Shown one piece after another: positions 33,870 through 43,838 of a DNA stretch of 64,000 bases. How positions within the stretch are numbered: the first letter of the stretch is position 1; each line of letters starts with the position of its first letter. The stretch spans positions 1 to 64,000 of the forward strand of contig JAOAEJ010000095.1 in the NCBI GenBank assembly GCA_026416815.1, written 5' to 3'. The notes below the pieces were generated by a model. The model saw only the letters and a program-made list of their open reading frames with translations. It was not told where the DNA came from and ran no database searches. Made by a program: the position numbers and the translations under genes. Source of the stretch: Clostridia bacterium. GTDB taxonomy: Bacteria; Bacillota; Clostridia; Acetivibrionales; DSM-2933.

Positions 33870-36155
33870 TTACTTGGTTTTATTTATCTTTGCTGCAGCT
33901 ATAGCAGCCTGCCCTAATGCTATGCCACCGTCATTTGATGGAACATTACAGTGTACATATACTTTAAAGCCGTTACCCTCAAGGCTTTTAACACTACCTT
34001 CAAGCAGTGTTATATTCTGAAATACCCCACCGGCTAAAGCTACCTTATTCAATCCGGTTCTACTTCTTATAGCATTACAACTATCAACAATAATATTGGT
34101 TATGGTTTCATGAAACTTTGAAGCAATAATCCCTACCCCAATCCCTTTTTTCATATCCGCAATTATTCCTCGGATAGTTTCGTCAACACATATATTAAAA
34201 CTCTCATTCTCTTGCGTTAGTGTATAGTCATAACATCCGGTATAACTGCTATCAACAACCCTCTCCAGTTCTATGGCAGCCTGACCCTCATAATTGATTC
34301 TGCTTCTGATTCCCAGCAGTGCGGATACTGCGTCAAAAAGCCTTCCCATGCTGGATGCAAGGGGAGAATTAATATTTTTTTCCAATAGCTGAATTATTGC
34401 TGCCGCCTTACCTTGGTCAACACAAGCTAATAGGACATTACCTTCAGAGACTGTTTCCCCTATTTTATGCAAATAACTTAGAGCCATCCTCCACGGCTCC
34501 TTTATTGCCATTTCCCCGCCAGGCATTTTGACATATTCCAGATGTCCAACCCGCTTAAAACCCCCGTAGCTCCCTGTAAAAAATTCACCACCCCAAATGT
34601 GTCCATCCTCGCCATAGCCTGTACCGTCGAATGCAACACCTATAATATCTTCATTGAGATTATTTTCAGCCATGCATGAGGCAATATGGGCATGGTGATG
34701 CTGCACAGCTATCTTGTTTTGCAAATCCATAGACAAGGCATACTTTGTAGATAAGTATTCAGGATGGAGATCGTAGGCTACAACCTTACAGTCTATGTCC
34801 AAAAGTTTTTTGAAATGCTCAATCCCTTCTTCAAAGGAATTTAAGGTTTCTGCATTTTCCAGGTCCCCTATGTGATGACTTAGGTAAAACTCATTACCCC
34901 TGTTTAGGCAAAAGGCATTTTTTAATTCTCCTCCACATGCCAGTATTGAAGGAGTATCTAGCTTAAAAATTTCGCATGTCACCGGCATGGGGACATAGCC
35001 TCTGGAACGCCTTATTATATATTCTTTTTCTCTGAAAACACGTGTAACAGAGTCATCGGTCCTTATAAAAATATCTCTATCGTTTGTTAAGAAGTAGTCA
35101 GCTATATCACATAGGTTTTCAATAGCCTCATCATCCTTATAATAAATCGGCTCACTGCTCCTGTTGCCACTAGTCATAACCAGCGCATTCAGCCTATCAT
35201 TAAATAGAAGCAGGTGTATAGGTGTATAAGGCAGCATTACTCCGAGATATGGATTGTAAGGCGCTATTTGCTCCGGCAGCATATAATCCTCTCTCTTCTT
35301 TAGTAAAACTATAGGTTTCTTTTCCGACTCAAGTAATTTTCTTTCCTCTAAGCTTATATGACAATATCTTATAGCGCTCTCATAGTCCCTAGCCATTATA
35401 GCAAAAGGCTTATCGTCACGTATTTTCCTTTTTCTTAAAACCAAGACTGCCTGCTCATTTTCGGCGTCGCAAACCAGGTGATATCCTCCAAGCCCCTTTA
35501 CAGCCACAATCTTCCCGTCTAGTAGCATTTCAACTATATATTTTATAGGGTCATCAACATCCACTTTTACCCCATCACTGCCTACAACCTCAAGCTTTGG
35601 CCCACACTCATAGCACGAGATGGGCTGGGCATGATATCTTCTATCCATGGGGTTACCATATTCCTTGGCACATTTATCGCACATGTAAAACTTATTCATA
35701 GTAGTATTTACTCTGTCATAGGGTACACCTGTAACTATGGTAAAACGCGGCCCGCAGTTTGTACAGTTAATAAACGGATAAAGATACCTCCGGTCGCCCA
35801 TATTAAAAAGTTCTCTCTGACAATCGGAACATATGGATACATCAGGGGATATATATACATTCCGGTTCTGACTTGCTGAACTTTTCTCAATTGTAAAATC
35901 GCTGTACCCTTTAAATGTGCCTAGGGCTACATCAATAGACTTTATATGTGCCAGAGGTGGCGCTTCCGGCTTTATCCTTTCGATAAAAGTGCTTATACTT
36001 TCCTCACTGCCCTCAACCTCTATCACAACTGCACTGCCGCAATTATTGACCCACCCATTTAAATAAAGGGATTTTGCAAGGGTATAAATAAATGGCCTAA
36101 AACCAACTCCCTGCACAATCCCTGTAATCTTTATTTCTTTATTACTCTTTTTCAT
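33870..36155 (-). CDS. hypF: Carbamoyltransferase HypF
   Basis: A 761-residue HypF, which makes carbamoyl-adenylate from carbamoyl phosphate and transfers the carbamoyl group to HypE. Domains: acylphosphatase (GIVQGVGFRPF near residue 12), two zinc fingers (CSDC/CTNC and CDKC/CYEC, residues ~105-185), YrdC-like (KRKIRDDKPFAIM, ~240), and Kae1-like with the metal-binding VQHHHAH near 481 and DGGIALGQA near the end. Its start overlaps the ribF stop by 14 bases, so it is translationally coupled to a riboflavin kinase gene and lies in a different operon from the other hyp genes. Confidence 0.97.
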   Translation of the reverse strand: MKKSNKEIKITGIVQGVGFRPFIYTLAKSLYLNGWVNNCGSAVVIEVEGSEESISTFIERIKPEAPPLAHIKSIDVALGTFKGYSDFTIEKSSASQNRNVYISPDVSICSDCQRELFNMGDRRYLYPFINCTNCGPRFTIVTGVPYDRVNTTMNKFYMCDKCAKEYGNPMDRRYHAQPISCYECGPKLEVVGSDGVKVDVDDPIKYIVEMLLDGKIVAVKGLGGYHLVCDAENEQAVLVLRKRKIRDDKPFAIMARDYESAIRYCHISLEERKLLESEKKPIVLLKKREDYMLPEQIAPYNPYLGVMLPYTPIHLLLFNDRLNALVMTSGNRSSEPIYYKDDEAIENLCDIADYFLTNDRDIFIRTDDSVTRVFREKEYIIRRSRGYVPMPVTCEIFKLDTPSILACGGELKNAFCLNRGNEFYLSHHIGDLENAETLNSFEEGIEHFKKLLDIDCKVVAYDLHPEYLSTKYALSMDLQNKIAVQHHHAHIASCMAENNLNEDIIGVAFDGTGYGEDGHIWGGEFFTGSYGGFKRVGHLEYVKMPGGEMAIKEPWRMALSYLHKIGETVSEGNVLLACVDQGKAAAIIQLLEKNINSPLASSMGRLFDAVSALLGIRSRINYEGQAAIELERVVDSSYTGCYDYTLTQENESFNICVDETIRGIIADMKKGIGVGIIASKFHETITNIIVDSCNAIRSRTGLNKVALAGGVFQNITLLEGSVKSLEGNGFKVYVHCNVPSNDGGIALGQAAIAAAKINKTK

Positions 36156-37092
36156 CTATCTCCAGAAGCTCCCTCGCTTTAAATACATCTTTTTTTATTT
36201 GTTCAACAAGCTCCTCTTTACAGCTGAATTTTCTTTCACCTCGTATACGGGAAATGAAAAACACCTCAATTCTGTCTCCATAGATGTCTTTATCAAAATT
36301 TAATATATGTGTCTCTACGCTTATTTTCCTAAGACCCTCAAAGGTAGGGTTGTAGCCTATATTGGTTACACTATTATACCATGTATCTCCAATCATAGTC
36401 TTGGTAGCATATACACCATCATGAGGCAAAATAAGATATTCCTCGGGATGTATATTGGCAGTAGGAAATCCTATAGTATTGCCAATGCGTCTTCCCGTCT
36501 GAACGTCACCAGTGATGGAGTAATGTCTCCCCAGAAGTTTAAAGACCTCGTCCATATTCCCTTTTGCAACATTTTGACGTATCAGAGTGCTGCTAACAAT
36601 GGCATTATCGATCTTAATAGGGGAAATCACTATAACCTTAAAGTTATAAACCTTCCCCAGCTCTTTTAGCAAATTGGTATCTCCCTGCCCCTTATAGCCG
36701 AATCTATAGTCAAACCCGGCTACAGCCAGCTTCATCTTCAGCCTTTCTACCAATACATCCTTGACGAAAGCCTCGGGCTTAATCCTTGAAAACCCTTCAT
36801 CAAACTCATCAAAGTAAAGATAATTCAATGATGTCTCTCCTAAAAGCTCAACTTTTTTACTCTCACTTGTAAGCAGCGGTGTAAAAAGTTTTTTCCTAAG
36901 AATATTCTCAGGATGCTTGGTAAAGGTGTAGACAAGCGAGTTTAATCCATTAAGTTTGGATTCCCTTATTAACGTATTTATTAAGGCCATATGACCTATA
37001 TGCAGCCCGTCAAAGTTCCCAAGCCCAACTCCCATTGGCTTGATTAATGAGGTAGTATCATTTTTTCCATAAACAACTTCCATGATTGTCAC
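36142..37092 (-). CDS. ribF: Bifunctional riboflavin kinase / FAD synthetase
   Basis: A 316-residue RibF converting riboflavin to FMN and FAD. The N-terminal nucleotidyltransferase domain shows GNFDGLHIGH (near residue 25) and SSTLIRQNVAKGN; the C-terminal kinase domain shows GRRIGNTIGFPTANI and the conserved ETHILNFD. Length is typical. It follows truB across a gap holding a palindromic dispersed repeat and overlaps hypF downstream. Confidence 0.95.
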   Translation of the reverse strand: MTIMEVVYGKNDTTSLIKPMGVGLGNFDGLHIGHMALINTLIRESKLNGLNSLVYTFTKHPENILRKKLFTPLLTSESKKVELLGETSLNYLYFDEFDEGFSRIKPEAFVKDVLVERLKMKLAVAGFDYRFGYKGQGDTNLLKELGKVYNFKVIVISPIKIDNAIVSSTLIRQNVAKGNMDEVFKLLGRHYSITGDVQTGRRIGNTIGFPTANIHPEEYLILPHDGVYATKTMIGDTWYNSVTNIGYNPTFEGLRKISVETHILNFDKDIYGDRIEVFFISRIRGERKFSCKEELVEQIKKDVFKARELLEIDEKE

Positions 37093-37123
37093 CTTATCAA
37101 TCTCTTAATTTATTGATATGTAT

Positions 37124-37219
37124 ATTTAGTTTAGGTTGAGCTTAGTGATTGACCGATAGTCCCCCTAGTAAGTAGTGATCACCTATCCGGAAAAAATCAC
37201 TTTCATATAAACTATCTGT
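37124..37219. repeat. ~100-bp palindromic repeat, copy 2
   Basis: Outer arms match copies 1 and 3 (TAGTTTAGGTTGAGCTTAGTGATT on the left read in pieces; AAATCACTTTCATATAAACTA on the right in pieces), but the centre is diverged (GATAGTCCCCCTAGTAAGTAG), keeping a different inner stem (CCGATAG/CTATCCGG). It fills most of the 157-base gap between truB and ribF. Confidence 0.6.
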
Positions 37220-37249
37220 ATAAGCCTGTACTTTAAACATAGCCTTGCC

Positions 37250-38146
37250 TTATTGTAATTTAAACACTTTTTTGGATTTAACGTATAGCTTCTCTCCATT
37301 ATATATTACATCACAAAGAGCTATAAAGTCACCTTGGTTATTATAAGCTCTTACTTCAGTACCTTTTAATCTTATCCCTGTTTTAACCGGAACGGTCATA
37401 CCGTTCATCAGTTTCTTTTCTTCCGAGATATCAAGGTTAACCTTATCATAATCCTTAAAAACTTCATCAACACGTATAAGTCTCTCAGTCAGCTTACCAG
37501 CGTTAGCAAGGTCACTTACCTCTTCAAGTGTAACTGCGGACTCAATATCAAATACGCCTGCCTCAAGCCTTACAAGAAAAGACATATGCCCGCCGCAGCC
37601 AAGTCTTTCTCCTACATCAGCGCATAAGGTCCTAATATATGTCCCTTTTGAGCAAGCTACATCAAATATAACCTTTCGGCTCTCAGCTATATTGATAATA
37701 TTTATAGAATAAATCTCTATTTCCCTTGCTTCACGCTCTACGGTTACCCCTTCTCTAGCAAGTTCATATAATTTCTTACCATTGACTTTTACCGCTGAAT
37801 ACATTGGAGGTACCTGCATAATTCTCCCCACAAATCCGGCCATTACTTCTCTGATTTGTGCTTCGCTAACCTTAACCTCACGTTCATCAAGTACCTGACC
37901 GCTTGAATCCTGTGTATCGGTTACTACGCCTAAAGTTAACTCAGCACGGTAAAGCTTATCTTTATCCATCATAAACTCTATTGCTTTTGTTGCGTTACCT
38001 ATACATATAGGTAAAACACCAACAGCAGCTGGGTCCAACGTACCGGTATGCCCAATCTTTTTCGTCTTGCAAACCCCTCTCAGGTACCCTACTATATCAA
38101 AGGAGGTCATTCCTGGTGGCTTTAGTATATTAAGTATCCCATTCAT
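37250..38146 (-). CDS. truB: tRNA pseudouridine-55 synthase TruB
   Basis: A 298-residue pseudouridine synthase modifying U55 of tRNA. The catalytic Asp is in GHTGTLDPAAVGVLP (near residue 35), followed by the family's Y-R-A-E-L motif and the C-terminal ECGTYIRTL-type segment, here CSKGTYIRTLCADVG. It starts three bases after the nrnA stop. Confidence 0.96.
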   Translation of the reverse strand: MNGILNILKPPGMTSFDIVGYLRGVCKTKKIGHTGTLDPAAVGVLPICIGNATKAIEFMMDKDKLYRAELTLGVVTDTQDSSGQVLDEREVKVSEAQIREVMAGFVGRIMQVPPMYSAVKVNGKKLYELAREGVTVEREAREIEIYSINIINIAESRKVIFDVACSKGTYIRTLCADVGERLGCGGHMSFLVRLEAGVFDIESAVTLEEVSDLANAGKLTERLIRVDEVFKDYDKVNLDISEEKKLMNGMTVPVKTGIRLKGTEVRAYNNQGDFIALCDVIYNGEKLYVKSKKVFKLQ

Positions 38147-38149
38147 GTA

Positions 38150-39109
38150 TTATAACGCTTCCTTTATATCTTCCAGTAATCTTCTTTTTATCTCTTCCAG
38201 GTTACCGTTTTCTACTCTAAAACCAGCAGCTTTTTTGTGTCCTCCACCCTTGAACATATTGGCTATAGCTGACACATCAACATAGGATTTAGATCTCAGA
38301 TTCGCCTTAATCTCGCCGTTACCTTTCTTCCTCAGTACCACCGAAACTTCCACGCCTCTGATATTTCTTCCTAAATTCACGATACCGTCGGTCTCTTCTT
38401 CCTTCGCTCCAGCTTCGTTCATTATATCATCAGTCAATACTACAAGTGCCACCTTACCGTTCTCAAGAATTTCAAGGGACTTAATAGCCAATCCGGTGAG
38501 CTTCACTCTTTCAAAGGATGTACTCTCAAACACTCTTTGAGAAATCTCCGCAACATCCACACCTTTATTTATCAAGTACCCCGCTATCTGGTGAGTAACA
38601 GAAGTAGTATTGCTATAGCGAAACCCACCAGTATCGGTTGCTATTGCAACATACAGACATGTAGAAATATCCGTATCAAAAGAAATATCCATATCTTTAA
38701 TCATCTGATACACAATTTCCCCCACTGCTGCTGCCCCTGTCTGCACGTAATTGTACATCGCAAACTCTGAATTAGTAGTATGGTGATCTATATTGATTGT
38801 TATAGGTGCAGCCTCAAAAATCTCTGCACGCTTGCCTAACCTTTTCATATCCCCGGTGTCTAGAGCCACTACCACATCGTACTTTTTTATTTCAGCGGAA
38901 TATATATTTACCAACTCAGTTCCAGGTAAAAAGTTATATATATAAGGAATATCCTCTTCTAAATATATTGTTATATCTTTATTGAGCTTTTTAAGTGCAA
39001 TTCCAAGAGCCAGACTTGACCCCAGCGCATCTCCATCAGCTGATATATGAGGCATAATTGCGATACTTTTCGCTTCACTTATGATAGAATTAATTTTATT
39101 CATTATCAT
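38150..39109 (-). CDS. nrnA: DHH-family oligoribonuclease / pAp phosphatase NrnA
   Basis: A 319-residue DHH/DHHA1 phosphoesterase that degrades nanoRNA and pAp. Motifs: PHISADGDALGSSLAL, ALDTGDMKRLG, IDHHTTNS (the DHH motif) and, in the DHHA1 domain, FKGGGHKKAAGF. The start is placed at ATG 39109, seven bases after GAGGTG; the longer TTG reading (39127) would place that ribosome binding site inside the gene. It lies between rbfA and truB as in other Clostridia. Confidence 0.93.
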   Translation of the reverse strand: MIMNKINSIISEAKSIAIMPHISADGDALGSSLALGIALKKLNKDITIYLEEDIPYIYNFLPGTELVNIYSAEIKKYDVVVALDTGDMKRLGKRAEIFEAAPITINIDHHTTNSEFAMYNYVQTGAAAVGEIVYQMIKDMDISFDTDISTCLYVAIATDTGGFRYSNTTSVTHQIAGYLINKGVDVAEISQRVFESTSFERVKLTGLAIKSLEILENGKVALVVLTDDIMNEAGAKEEETDGIVNLGRNIRGVEVSVVLRKKGNGEIKANLRSKSYVDVSAIANMFKGGGHKKAAGFRVENGNLEEIKRRLLEDIKEAL

Positions 39110-39136
39110 TATTAAACACCTCGTCAAAAATTACTG

Positions 39137-39493
39137 TTACTTATTTTCGTCATTTTTCACAGCCTGATTAATAAGCTTGCTTATATATATCCCATGCTCA
39201 ATTGAATCATCAAGTTCAAAGTGCATTTCTGGAGTATACCTGAGCTGCACCCTTTGTCCAACTTCACGCCTTATGAAGCCTGCTGCACTCTTCAAAGCAC
39301 TCAATGCATTCTTCTTTTCCTCATCACTACCAAATACACTAATATGTATCTTTGCATATTTTAAATCCTTGGTTACGTTTACCGAAGTGATGCTAACCAT
39401 TTTGGGGAGCCTCGGGTCCTTTATTTCATTTTGAATAATATTGCTAACTTCTCTTCTGACTTCCTCAGAAATCCTGTTTATTCTATCTACCAT
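39137..39493 (-). CDS. rbfA: 30S ribosome-binding factor RbfA
   Basis: A 118-residue KH-fold ribosome maturation factor acting on the 16S rRNA 5' helix. Recognised from the start R-I-x-x-E-V-R-R-E-V, the segment IKDPRLPKMVSITSVNVTKD, and RYTPEMHFELDDSIEHG near the C-terminus. It follows infB across a gap with a large hairpin. Confidence 0.95.
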   Translation of the reverse strand: MVDRINRISEEVRREVSNIIQNEIKDPRLPKMVSITSVNVTKDLKYAKIHISVFGSDEEKKNALSALKSAAGFIRREVGQRVQLRYTPEMHFELDDSIEHGIYISKLINQAVKNDENK

Positions 39494-39587
39494 CCAACAA
39501 CACTCCTTAAATGCTATATTTACTAGTATATCGCTTATATCTTACTAAAGTAATCCTTATTTTAGTATTTCAAATAAAAGTAAAATA

Positions 39588-39665
39588 GGTGATGGATGAT
39601 GGGTAGATATTAATGAGTATAAATATCCTTATACCTCATTAACAATCTGCCCCAACTCCATCACC
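39588..39665. repeat. Large hairpin between infB and rbfA
   Basis: Extended imperfect stem: GGTGATGGA/TCCATCACC outside, then GGGTAGAT/ATCTGCCC and TTAATGAG/CTCATTAA inside. It begins 12 bases after the infB stop. The tail on the minus strand is only weakly T-rich, so it may attenuate or protect the message instead of ending it. Confidence 0.6.
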
Positions 39666-39676
39666 CTTTATTGAGC

Positions 39677-42600
39677 CTATCTTGCAACCTCTTCCATTAT
39701 GAAGGATTCAACAATATCTCCCTCTTTGATATCATTGAACTTCTCTACAGAAATACCGCATTCATATCCATGTGCAACTTCTTTTGCATCATCTTTAAAT
39801 CTCTTTAATGACGCAAGCTTGCCTTCGTGGACAACAATGCCGTCGCGGATAACCCTAATTTCCGAATTTCTTGTAACCTTACCGTCAGTTACATAACTTC
39901 CGCCTATTGTACCTATGCCGGATACTTTAAATATCTGCCTAATCTCAGCATGGCCCTGGATAACTTCCTTAAAGGTAGGTTCAAGCATACCCTTCATAGC
40001 TGCCTGAACATCTTCAATTGCATTGTAAATTACCCTGTATAGCCTTAAGTCAACGCCAGCATTCTCAGCAGCCTCTGTAACATTTGTACCCGGTCTTACG
40101 TTAAAGCCTATGATAATCGCATTTGATACCTGAGCCAGTGACACGTCGGATTCTGTTATTGCACCAACTCCGCCATGGATTATCTTTACTCTTACTTCCT
40201 CATTAGTCAGCTTTTCAAGAGACTGTTTTACTGCTTCAACAGAACCCTGAACGTCAGCTTTCACAATGATGTTGAGGTCTTTAACCTTGCCTTCTTTAAT
40301 CTGATTGAATAGATCATCCAGCGAAACCTTTGCAGAAGCTTTAAGTTGCTGCTCTCTCAGCTTTTGCTTTCTCTTTTCAGCCAACTGTTTTGCAACCTTT
40401 TCATCAGTAATAGCGTAGAATATTTCTCCAGCTTCAGGTACTTCAGGTAATCCAAGTATTTCAACAGGAGTAGATGGTCCTGCCTTCTTCAGTTGATGTC
40501 CCTTATCGTCAGTCATCGCCCTGATTCTACCTACCGTAGTTCCCGTAACGATTGAATCACCTATTAACAGGGTACCTCTCTGAACAAGTACAGTAGCAAC
40601 CGGCCCTCTACCCTTATCAAGTTTTGCTTCAATAACAGTACCCTTTGCTTGACGCTTTGGATTTGCTTTCAATTCAAGCATGTCTGAAGCAAGCAGTACC
40701 ATTTCAAGCAGATGGTCTATGTTTTCCCGCTTCTTAGCCGAAACAGGAACCATAATTGCGTCTCCACCCCACTCTTCGGCAACGATACCATACTCGGTCA
40801 ATTCCTGTTTAACTCTGTCAGGATTTGCACCCGGCTTATCAATTTTGTTTATTGCAACAATTATTGATACATTAGCTGCCTTAGCGTGGTTTATCGCTTC
40901 AATGGTCTGCGGCATAACACCGTCATCCGCAGCTACAACAAGTATTGCTATATCGGTAACCTGAGCACCCCTTGCACGCATAGCCGTGAAGGCTTCGTGT
41001 CCAGGTGTATCCAGGAAAGTTATATTTCTATTATTTATTTTGACCATATAAGCACCGATGTGCTGTGTAATACCACCGGCTTCACTGTCAATTACATTAG
41101 CTTCTCTGATAGCATCAAGAAGCGATGTTTTACCGTGGTCAACGTGACCCATTACAACAACTACAGGAGGTCTTGACTCAAGGAATTCGTCATCCTCTTC
41201 TTCTTTTTCATCGAATAGTATATCCTCTTCACTAACTACAACAGCCTTTTCAGTAGCTACACTGAATTCATCAGCAATCAAGGTAGCAGTATCAAAATCA
41301 AGTTCCTGGTTCAATGTCGCCATTATTCCCAGACCCATGAGCTTCTTAATTATCTCAGTCGCCGTCTTTTTAAGAGACTCAGCCAGTTCTTTAACTGTAA
41401 TGGTTTCACCTATGGTTATGTTAGTCAGGACAGCCTTGTGTGGTATGTGCCTATTTTCACCCATGCCATACCTATTATCGCCCTTCCTGGCCTTAGGCGT
41501 CTTTTTAGTTCTCTTAACCCCATCATCACCATAGAATTCTTCCAAGATGTAGTCCTCGGACAATACCTCGTCAACACCCTTTTTCTCTCCAAGCATAACC
41601 TTCTGGGGTTTGAACCTCTTATTTCTTTCTCCCGGCTGGCCCTTTGGAACTTCCTTCTTCTGTTCTCTCTTTACGTCTTTATCAAAATCCTTGTTTTGGA
41701 ACTCACGCCTGACCTCACTGCGCTGAGAATTCATCTCTTCTTTCTGTGCTGCAGTTAACTCTACCTTAGGGATTTCCAAAGGCTTCGGCCCTGAGCGGAA
41801 TGAACCGTGAGGTCTATCCCCACCAGGCCTGTTTCCATAGTTTCCACCTTGTGGGCGGTCACCTGGCCCCCTGAAGTTGCCTCCCTGCGGACGGTCACCC
41901 GGTCCCCTGAAGTTGCCTCCTTGCGGACGGTCACCCGGTCCTCTGAAGTTGCCTCCTTGCGGACGGTCATTTGGTCCTCTGAAGTTGCCTCCCTGTGGGC
42001 GGTCATTTGGTCCTCTGAAGTTGCCTCCTTGTGGGCGGTCATTTGGTCCTCTGAAGTTGCCTCCTTGTGGACGGTCATTTGGCCCTCTGAAGTTTCCGTC
42101 TTGCGGACGGTCGTTTGGCCCTCTGAAGTTGCCATCTTGTGGACGGTCGTTTGGCCCTCTGAAGTTTCCATCTTGTGGACGGTCGTTTGGCCCTCTGAAG
42201 TTTCCATCTTGCGGACGGTCGTTTGGCCCTCTGAAGTTTCCATCTTGCGGACGGTCGTTTGGCCCTCTGAAGTTGCCATCTTGTGGACGGTCATTTGATC
42301 CTCTGAATTCGTCACCTTGCTGACGATCACGTTTTATGTTGTTAGCTTCTCCTTCTGAAACCTTGCTAGCAACTTCTCCTGTATTTACCTGTTCGTTAAT
42401 ACTCGTATTAATGTTCGCACTCTCACCTTTCATTACATCATTTACCCTTGCCTTTTGCTCAATCTTGTTTTTTTCGTCTTCTTGACGTGCTGGCTGTATA
42501 ACTTTTTCCACAGATTTTATATCTTCCTGAATTTGAATTTTGTTTTCACCCTTTGCTTCAGCTGGAACATCATGCTTCTGAGCTTTCATAGACTCTTTTA

Positions 42601-43210
42601 CAGTATCGACACCGGTTTCAACCTTTGGCTCAGGTTTAACCCCTGTTTTAGGTTGCTCATTTTCCAACTGCTCATTTTTTGATTCCTTTTTCACAGGTTC
42701 ATGTGATTTCATAGCTGGTCTTGCTTCCTTCTTATAATCTACTCCGGTATCTCTTATAAATCCCGGTCTTAAACCTGAGCTTGAGTTCGATTGCCTAACT
42801 ACATCATATTTATTGTTGCCGCGGACATCTCCTCTTACATCACCTTTTGGCTCATTCCGAAGGCTCTCATGCTTTTCCGCCTCTTTATTTTCTTCTTTTG
42901 TATCTATAATAATTTCGGTCTTTCTTATAATCCTGGGAGCGCTTTTTGCATCTTTTTTCACTTCTTTTTTAGGCTCAGCCCTATGCACGGTCTCAGCTGC
43001 AGGCTTTCTCTCATCTATATTTGGTTTATCACCACTGTGTCTTACCACTCCAATATGCTTATACAAAGCTTCCAGTTCATTTGGCTCTAAAAGGCTCATA
43101 TGATTCTTTACCACGATGTTTATTTCCGCCAATTTTTCAATAAGTCTTTTGCTAGACGTATTCAAATCCTTGGCAAGCTCATAAACCCTAGCTTTTTCCA
43201 ATAATTTCAC
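39677..43210 (-). CDS. infB: Translation initiation factor IF-2 with tandem-repeat linker
   Basis: A 1177-residue IF-2, much longer than the ~700 of Bacillus. N-terminal IF2_N domain ([19 protein letters not shown]), a long charged linker with 13 tandem 12-residue units of DRPQ(D/G)GNFRGP(N/G) at about residues 300-456, a second IF2_N-like domain, the G domain ([14 protein letters not shown] near 690, NKIDKPGA) and the C-terminal initiator-tRNA-binding region. The start used is GTG 43210, which overlaps ylxQ by 23 bases; a TTG three codons downstream sits at better distance from GGGGGTGA and is a possible alternative. Confidence 0.95.
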   Translation of the reverse strand: MKLLEKARVYELAKDLNTSSKRLIEKLAEINIVVKNHMSLLEPNELEALYKHIGVVRHSGDKPNIDERKPAAETVHRAEPKKEVKKDAKSAPRIIRKTEIIIDTKEENKEAEKHESLRNEPKGDVRGDVRGNNKYDVVRQSNSSSGLRPGFIRDTGVDYKKEARPAMKSHEPVKKESKNEQLENEQPKTGVKPEPKVETGVDTVKESMKAQKHDVPAEAKGENKIQIQEDIKSVEKVIQPARQEDEKNKIEQKARVNDVMKGESANINTSINEQVNTGEVASKVSEGEANNIKRDRQQGDEFRGSNDRPQDGNFRGPNDRPQDGNFRGPNDRPQDGNFRGPNDRPQDGNFRGPNDRPQDGNFRGPNDRPQDGNFRGPNDRPQGGNFRGPNDRPQGGNFRGPNDRPQGGNFRGPNDRPQGGNFRGPGDRPQGGNFRGPGDRPQGGNFRGPGDRPQGGNYGNRPGGDRPHGSFRSGPKPLEIPKVELTAAQKEEMNSQRSEVRREFQNKDFDKDVKREQKKEVPKGQPGERNKRFKPQKVMLGEKKGVDEVLSEDYILEEFYGDDGVKRTKKTPKARKGDNRYGMGENRHIPHKAVLTNITIGETITVKELAESLKKTATEIIKKLMGLGIMATLNQELDFDTATLIADEFSVATEKAVVVSEEDILFDEKEEEDDEFLESRPPVVVVMGHVDHGKTSLLDAIREANVIDSEAGGITQHIGAYMVKINNRNITFLDTPGHEAFTAMRARGAQVTDIAILVVAADDGVMPQTIEAINHAKAANVSIIVAINKIDKPGANPDRVKQELTEYGIVAEEWGGDAIMVPVSAKKRENIDHLLEMVLLASDMLELKANPKRQAKGTVIEAKLDKGRGPVATVLVQRGTLLIGDSIVTGTTVGRIRAMTDDKGHQLKKAGPSTPVEILGLPEVPEAGEIFYAITDEKVAKQLAEKRKQKLREQQLKASAKVSLDDLFNQIKEGKVKDLNIIVKADVQGSVEAVKQSLEKLTNEEVRVKIIHGGVGAITESDVSLAQVSNAIIIGFNVRPGTNVTEAAENAGVDLRLYRVIYNAIEDVQAAMKGMLEPTFKEVIQGHAEIRQIFKVSGIGTIGGSYVTDGKVTRNSEIRVIRDGIVVHEGKLASLKRFKDDAKEVAHGYECGISVEKFNDIKEGDIVESFIMEEVAR
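41842..42310 (-). repeat. 13 x 36-bp tandem repeat inside infB
   Basis: About 13 head-to-tail 36-bp units encoding a glycine/arginine/proline-rich dodecapeptide. Unit-to-unit changes are mostly synonymous or D/G and N/G swaps, grouped in blocks, as expected from recent slippage or unequal crossing-over. It creates several artefactual open frames on both strands. Confidence 0.95.
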
Positions 43211-43529
43211 CCCCGCTTTCTAACGTTACTGCGTCAATTAACTCTATCAAACGTTTGGCAAATCCCTGATCTGCCACTGCCAGTACAGAACGCATCTCTT
43301 TTCCGGTATACCTCCCGAGCAATTCTTTTACTCCAAAAAACCTGATTTCAAGCTCCCTATATTTGCACATGTTTGTAAACTTTTTTTTTGTATTATCTGA
43401 GGCATCGCCAGCAACTATAACAAGGAAAACCTTACCTGATTTGATGGCTTTTTCGCACCCATCCTCTCCGGATACCAGTTTACGTGCCTTTGTTGCAAGC
43501 CCAAGAAAGGAGTATATCTTATTCTCCAT
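43188..43529 (-). CDS. ylxQ: L7Ae-family RNA-binding protein YlxQ
   Basis: A 113-residue K-turn-binding protein of the L7Ae/L30e/S12e fold. The N-terminal segment [22 protein letters not shown] and the later [17 protein letters not shown] are typical of the ylxQ branch found between ylxR and infB. Its stop overlaps infB and its start overlaps the end of ylxR, forming a tightly packed nusA-infB operon. Confidence 0.92.
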   Translation of the reverse strand: MENKIYSFLGLATKARKLVSGEDGCEKAIKSGKVFLVIVAGDASDNTKKKFTNMCKYRELEIRFFGVKELLGRYTGKEMRSVLAVADQGFAKRLIELIDAVTLESGGEIIGKS

Positions 43530-43794
43530 TACTCTCCTCCAATTGTTGTTTTAATGTGCCGTATATTTCTTCGCTAATAGGGGAGCTAAAGGCTTTCTCC
43601 AACCTTCTACCCTTTTTTGCTTTTTCAAGACAAGTAACACTCTTGCAAATATATGCACCTCTACCTGGTTTTTTACCCACAAAGTCTACGCTTATATCAT
43701 TTTCCTTACTTTTTACAATTCTTATAAGCTCTTTTTTAGACTTCATCTCCTGACAGCCCAGGCACATGCGCATTGGAACTTTTTTTTGTTTCAC
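43519..43794 (-). CDS. ylxR: YlxR-family (RNase P modulator-like) protein
   Basis: A 91-residue DUF448 protein. The conserved N-terminal segment P-M-R-M-C-L-G-C-Q-E-M-K and the later KPGRGAYICKS are family hallmarks. The GTG at 43794 is preferred because GGGAAGG lies eight bases before it; the in-frame GTG at 43803 abuts the ribosome binding site. It lies between nusA and ylxQ as in most Firmicutes. Members have been linked to RNase P; nothing in this sequence tests that. Confidence 0.92.
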   Translation of the reverse strand: MKQKKVPMRMCLGCQEMKSKKELIRIVKSKENDISVDFVGKKPGRGAYICKSVTCLEKAKKGRRLEKAFSSPISEEIYGTLKQQLEESNGE

Positions 43795-43838
43795 TGAAGA
43801 CACCTTCCCCGCTACTAAGGCTGCATACTTTCAGAGGC

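Noticed and set aside
41842-42310. CRISPR-like array
   Set aside because: The 36-bp units are directly adjacent with no spacers and lie inside a coding frame.
41761-42330. Long open frames on both strands across the infB repeat, with periodic proteins
   Set aside because: They are shifted readings of the same 36-bp repeat; the infB frame alone continues into conserved domains on both sides.
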